A stretch of DNA of 64,000 bases from Enoplosus armatus (Eukaryota; Chordata; Actinopteri; Centrarchiformes; Enoplosidae). Of this stretch, positions 1 through 64,000 are shown piece by piece (position 1 is the first letter of the stretch; the number at the start of each line of letters is the position of its first letter). The position numbers and the translations under genes were made by a program. The notes below the pieces were generated by a model. The model did not search any database, was not told the origin of the DNA, and saw only the letters and a list, made by a program, of their open reading frames with translations. The stretch is taken from the NCBI RefSeq assembly GCF_043641665.1, contig NC_092203.1, positions 1,302,001 to 1,366,000 of the forward strand, given 5' to 3'.

Positions 1-2085
1 TTTAAATTGCTCCGTCGCTATCTCCACTAGATCACTTTCCTGGCGGTTGGATTAGAGAAAGTAGAGAGATTTTGGGTGTTTTATCAGCGCTCAAAAAAAC
101 AACAACTCAGCATGTGTGTGTGTGTGTGTGTGTTTGTATATGTGTGTGTTAGCCCGAGGCAACAATGAGTGGTGTCAAACACTCTCCGGCAGGGATCAAA
201 GACTCAGCCTGTGGCTGAGACTCCGCTGAGGAATGCCAAACAGCGCTCGACTGACTGATTCAATGGCCGATTGATCGACTGCTTGATTGACTCATCGTTT
301 GATTGATTTGACTGCTTCTTGTCCCTCAGCGGTGGGTTTCTGGGTGCGGTTAGGGTCACGGCAAACCCGAGAGGAGCGGCGAAATGTTTTGGTGAATAAG
401 CTCTGATTGGCTCAGTGTGGCGCCGACAACAATATCGATGGGCTTTTTCCTCTCGCTTCCGAGTCCAGTATTGATGAGGTTTTTTTTTTTTTTTTTTGTT
501 CGAGCGCACATGCCGGCGCCCTGGATGCTACAAGCAACATCTCAGGTGCGTTAGCATATGCATACACTGGCCTCTCACTGCAGAGCGCTTATTCACCAAA
601 AAAGTCAATGCATCACCTCAGCATGTGTACAGATTCAGTTCCTACTGTGTGCAAAGGGATATCTTGACATCTCAGAGTTAGATGTACGTTTTTCTTCCAT
701 GTCTTAACCCCCCCCCGGCAGTGATAACATGTTCAAGAAAAGATGCCTCGAGATACAAAAGACACTCTGATGTAGTTTGTCAAGGTATCCCCGCTCTCCA
801 TCTCTTAATAATCAACAATCGTGCAGAAACAGACATATATACGGCCAGAAATATCTGGAATATTGATCTGGAATGAGGCGTTTTAGCCGCTAAAAAAAAA
901 AGGTACAGGAAACTCAAAATTGTGAAAAGGTGACTAAATAGCTTATCTCTGGCTTTTAAATGCTTTGCTAGGGGTTTGTCACAGTTCTCACCTGCCGCCT
1001 TTACGTGTGATTGACAGTCACTAAACTGGATACCTACCGCCGGCGGGCTTTGATTCATACACTCCGTTGCCAGTTTATTAGCAACATGAAGCTAAGCTAA
1101 GCTAGTATTGCGAGTGCTGCGCTGATGTATTCTCACTTCTGGCTGTTGGCGGCTCGTCTGCCTCAAAAACATACCGTTTATGGCGTTTATGGATCCCTCT
1201 GATCAGAACGGCCATACCGGAAAAGTCCGAATAAATAATTGCGATTTTTCCGTTTGGTGTAACCTCGCACGATACGCAATTCCCAAATGAAGTTTCCTGT
1301 ACCTTTAACCCATCGTCCGTGAAATACAGAAGATATATGACAGCAATCGGCATCTGTGTTAATCCACATGCCAGCAACGCAAGCAAAAACAGGCAATCTT
1401 TGGGCTGACTGTGTGTGGCGTCAGGTAGGTTCACATCTTCAGTGTTAGCATCTGATAAGATTAATGAGACCACATTCCTGAAATAGACTCACTGGGTTGC
1501 GAACAGTTGCTCCACGTCCATCTGTCACTTACACAGGAGTTTATTTTAACGTCAGTCTGCTGTGAATTTCAAACAAGGGTGGGTGGGTGTGTAGGGGGGC
1601 TTTCACTACATGAGAATAATCAGACTACACCTCTAATTTGTGAGTAACGGCGTTTAAAACAGCACAAAGCTCTTTAACGATCAGCTTATAGATTTATCAA
1701 GTGGAGTGAACATGAGACTGTTGACCGAAAGTTCCCCCAGAACTGCGTCAGCAAAGAATTAGGGCAACCGATCCCCTGTGAGCTAGCGGCTGCACGAACA
1801 CAGTCGGGGGAAGACAGACATCCCAATGCAGGAAGTGTGCTGTGCTGGAGCATTTTTCTCCAAAATGCATTATTCCAATTCACATCAATCAAAATGTTTC
1901 TGGCGTCTGGGAAAACTCTCTGGAGGGGCCATTATCTGCAGCGCTCGTAGGGGCCGAGGGTGGCAACGGGGGAATGCGGGAAAAAAAAGTGGAGCACGAG
2001 GAAGGTTCACCTCACCGCGTCCCGTTCGCAACACCGTGAGTCTACGCTGCGAGGGGGCTGCTGCTGAATACAGATAGTGTGTTAC
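1..2085 (-). other. dmd intron 72 (partial)
   Basis: No exon 73 is visible. It holds a (TG)n tract at 113-133, a T-run at 480-497 and the unexplained 123-codon frame at 1102-1473. Otherwise I see nothing recognisable. Confidence 0.8.
1102..1473 (-). CDS. unrecognised 123-codon reading frame in intron 72
   Basis: An ATG-to-stop frame of 123 codons, not recognised. Residues 27-51 are strongly hydrophobic (a possible membrane segment). A mixed polar part follows with NCVSCEVTPNGK, then a basic HKRHKR and an acidic tail. Composition is protein-like rather than repeat-driven, unlike most long frames here. An acceptor-like TCTATTTCAG lies shortly upstream. It could be a mobile-element fragment, a retrocopy or chance. 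Confidence 0.2.
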   Translation of the reverse strand: MVSLILSDANTEDVNLPDATHSQPKDCLFLLALLACGLTQMPIAVIYLLYFTDDGLKVQETSFGNCVSCEVTPNGKIAIIYSDFSGMAVLIRGIHKRHKRYVFEADEPPTARSENTSAQHSQY

Positions 2086-63488
<61,403 letters not shown>

Positions 63489-63506
63489 CTGCGGGACGCA
63501 CAGAGA

Positions 63507-63567
<61 letters not shown>

Positions 63568-64000
63568 CTTTGAGAGCTGCGTCTGGTCAGAAATAAAGCT
63601 TGAGGCATGGTTTAAAGTTTCCGCCCCTTTTTGGGGTAACAGAAATGTCAGAGACCCAGCAGACCCAGGCTCGAGAAAAAAAATCACAAATACCTTTTGT
63701 GAAGACGATGAAAATGATTTCACACATTTAAAGAAAAAAGCGTTTTCAAATAGCTACACATCAGAAACGTACTTCCTGAATCTTTATTCACACTTCTTTT
63801 TGGCTTCACGAAAGTCACATATAAATGTCCAAAATTCAAAATGTTCAATTATCATTTTTGAATTAAAAAAATTCAAGTCGAGTTAAAAAACAAACAAACT
63901 GGCTGCTCAAATTGAAATGGTGAATTCCAATTTTGGAAACATCAGAAAAGACGATTCAATTCAAAAATGAATAAAGTTTTCAAGTGGAAGTTTCAATGCG
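63489..64000 (-). other. dmd intron 36 (partial)
   Basis: Holds a long (CA)n at 63512-63564, read as (TG)n just before exon 37, then AT-rich sequence. No exon 36 is visible. Confidence 0.8.

Noticed and set aside
1..2085. Search for exon 73
   Set aside because: No sequence resembling the dystrophin exon 73 residues was found on the minus strand, so the window is taken to end in intron 72.

Overview
The window is vertebrate nuclear DNA, almost certainly from a teleost fish. It has interrupted genes with GT-AG introns, very dense (CA)n/(TG)n microsatellites, and relics of fish-type mobile elements (an L2-like LINE, a Tc1-like transposon, hAT-like and palindromic MITEs). There is no bacterial or viral gene content and there are no operons.

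One gene fills the window: dystrophin (dmd), on the minus strand, so transcription runs from position 64000 towards 1. I could place 36 consecutive coding exons, matching human DMD exons 37 to 72, between 63488 and 2086. Every junction keeps reading frame, giving about 4,913 coding bases (about 1,638 codons). Exons 1-36 and 73-79 lie outside. Dystrophin is preferred over utrophin because of C-terminal residues such as PVTLINFWPVD, SSPQLSHDDTH and RIEHYA, which follow the dystrophin version.

Layout in transcript order: 63.5-47.5 kb encodes the central rod from about spectrin repeat R14 to R19 (exons 37-50), including R16-R17 (exons 42-45). 46.7-30.7 kb encodes R20-R24 (exons 51-61). 30.7-12.8 kb holds hinge 4 and the WW domain (exons 61-64), interrupted by the 15.9 kb intron 62. 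11.1-5.2 kb encodes the EF-hand-like and ZZ regions that bind beta-dystroglycan (exons 65-70). 4.1-2.1 kb holds the small exons 71 and 72 at the start of the syntrophin-binding C-terminus.

Two internal first exons are readable. A Dp116-type exon in intron 55 (42393-42364, MLRRKVYHVQ) splices in frame to exon 56. A Dp71-type exon in intron 62 (21309-21290, MREQLR) splices in frame to exon 63. The locus therefore retains the nested-promoter layout of mammalian DMD in a far smaller space.

The most unusual signals are these. (1) (TG)n/(CA)n tracts next to exons have a consistent polarity: (TG)n before acceptors and (CA)n after donors on the transcript, so several exons are flanked by mutually complementary repeats. 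(2) The R15-R16 spacer and hinge 3 are nearly lost. (3) The first signature tryptophan of the WW domain is phenylalanine. (4) Intron 62 collects most of the mobile-element relics. No other protein-coding gene is convincing; one 123-codon reading frame in intron 72 remains unexplained.
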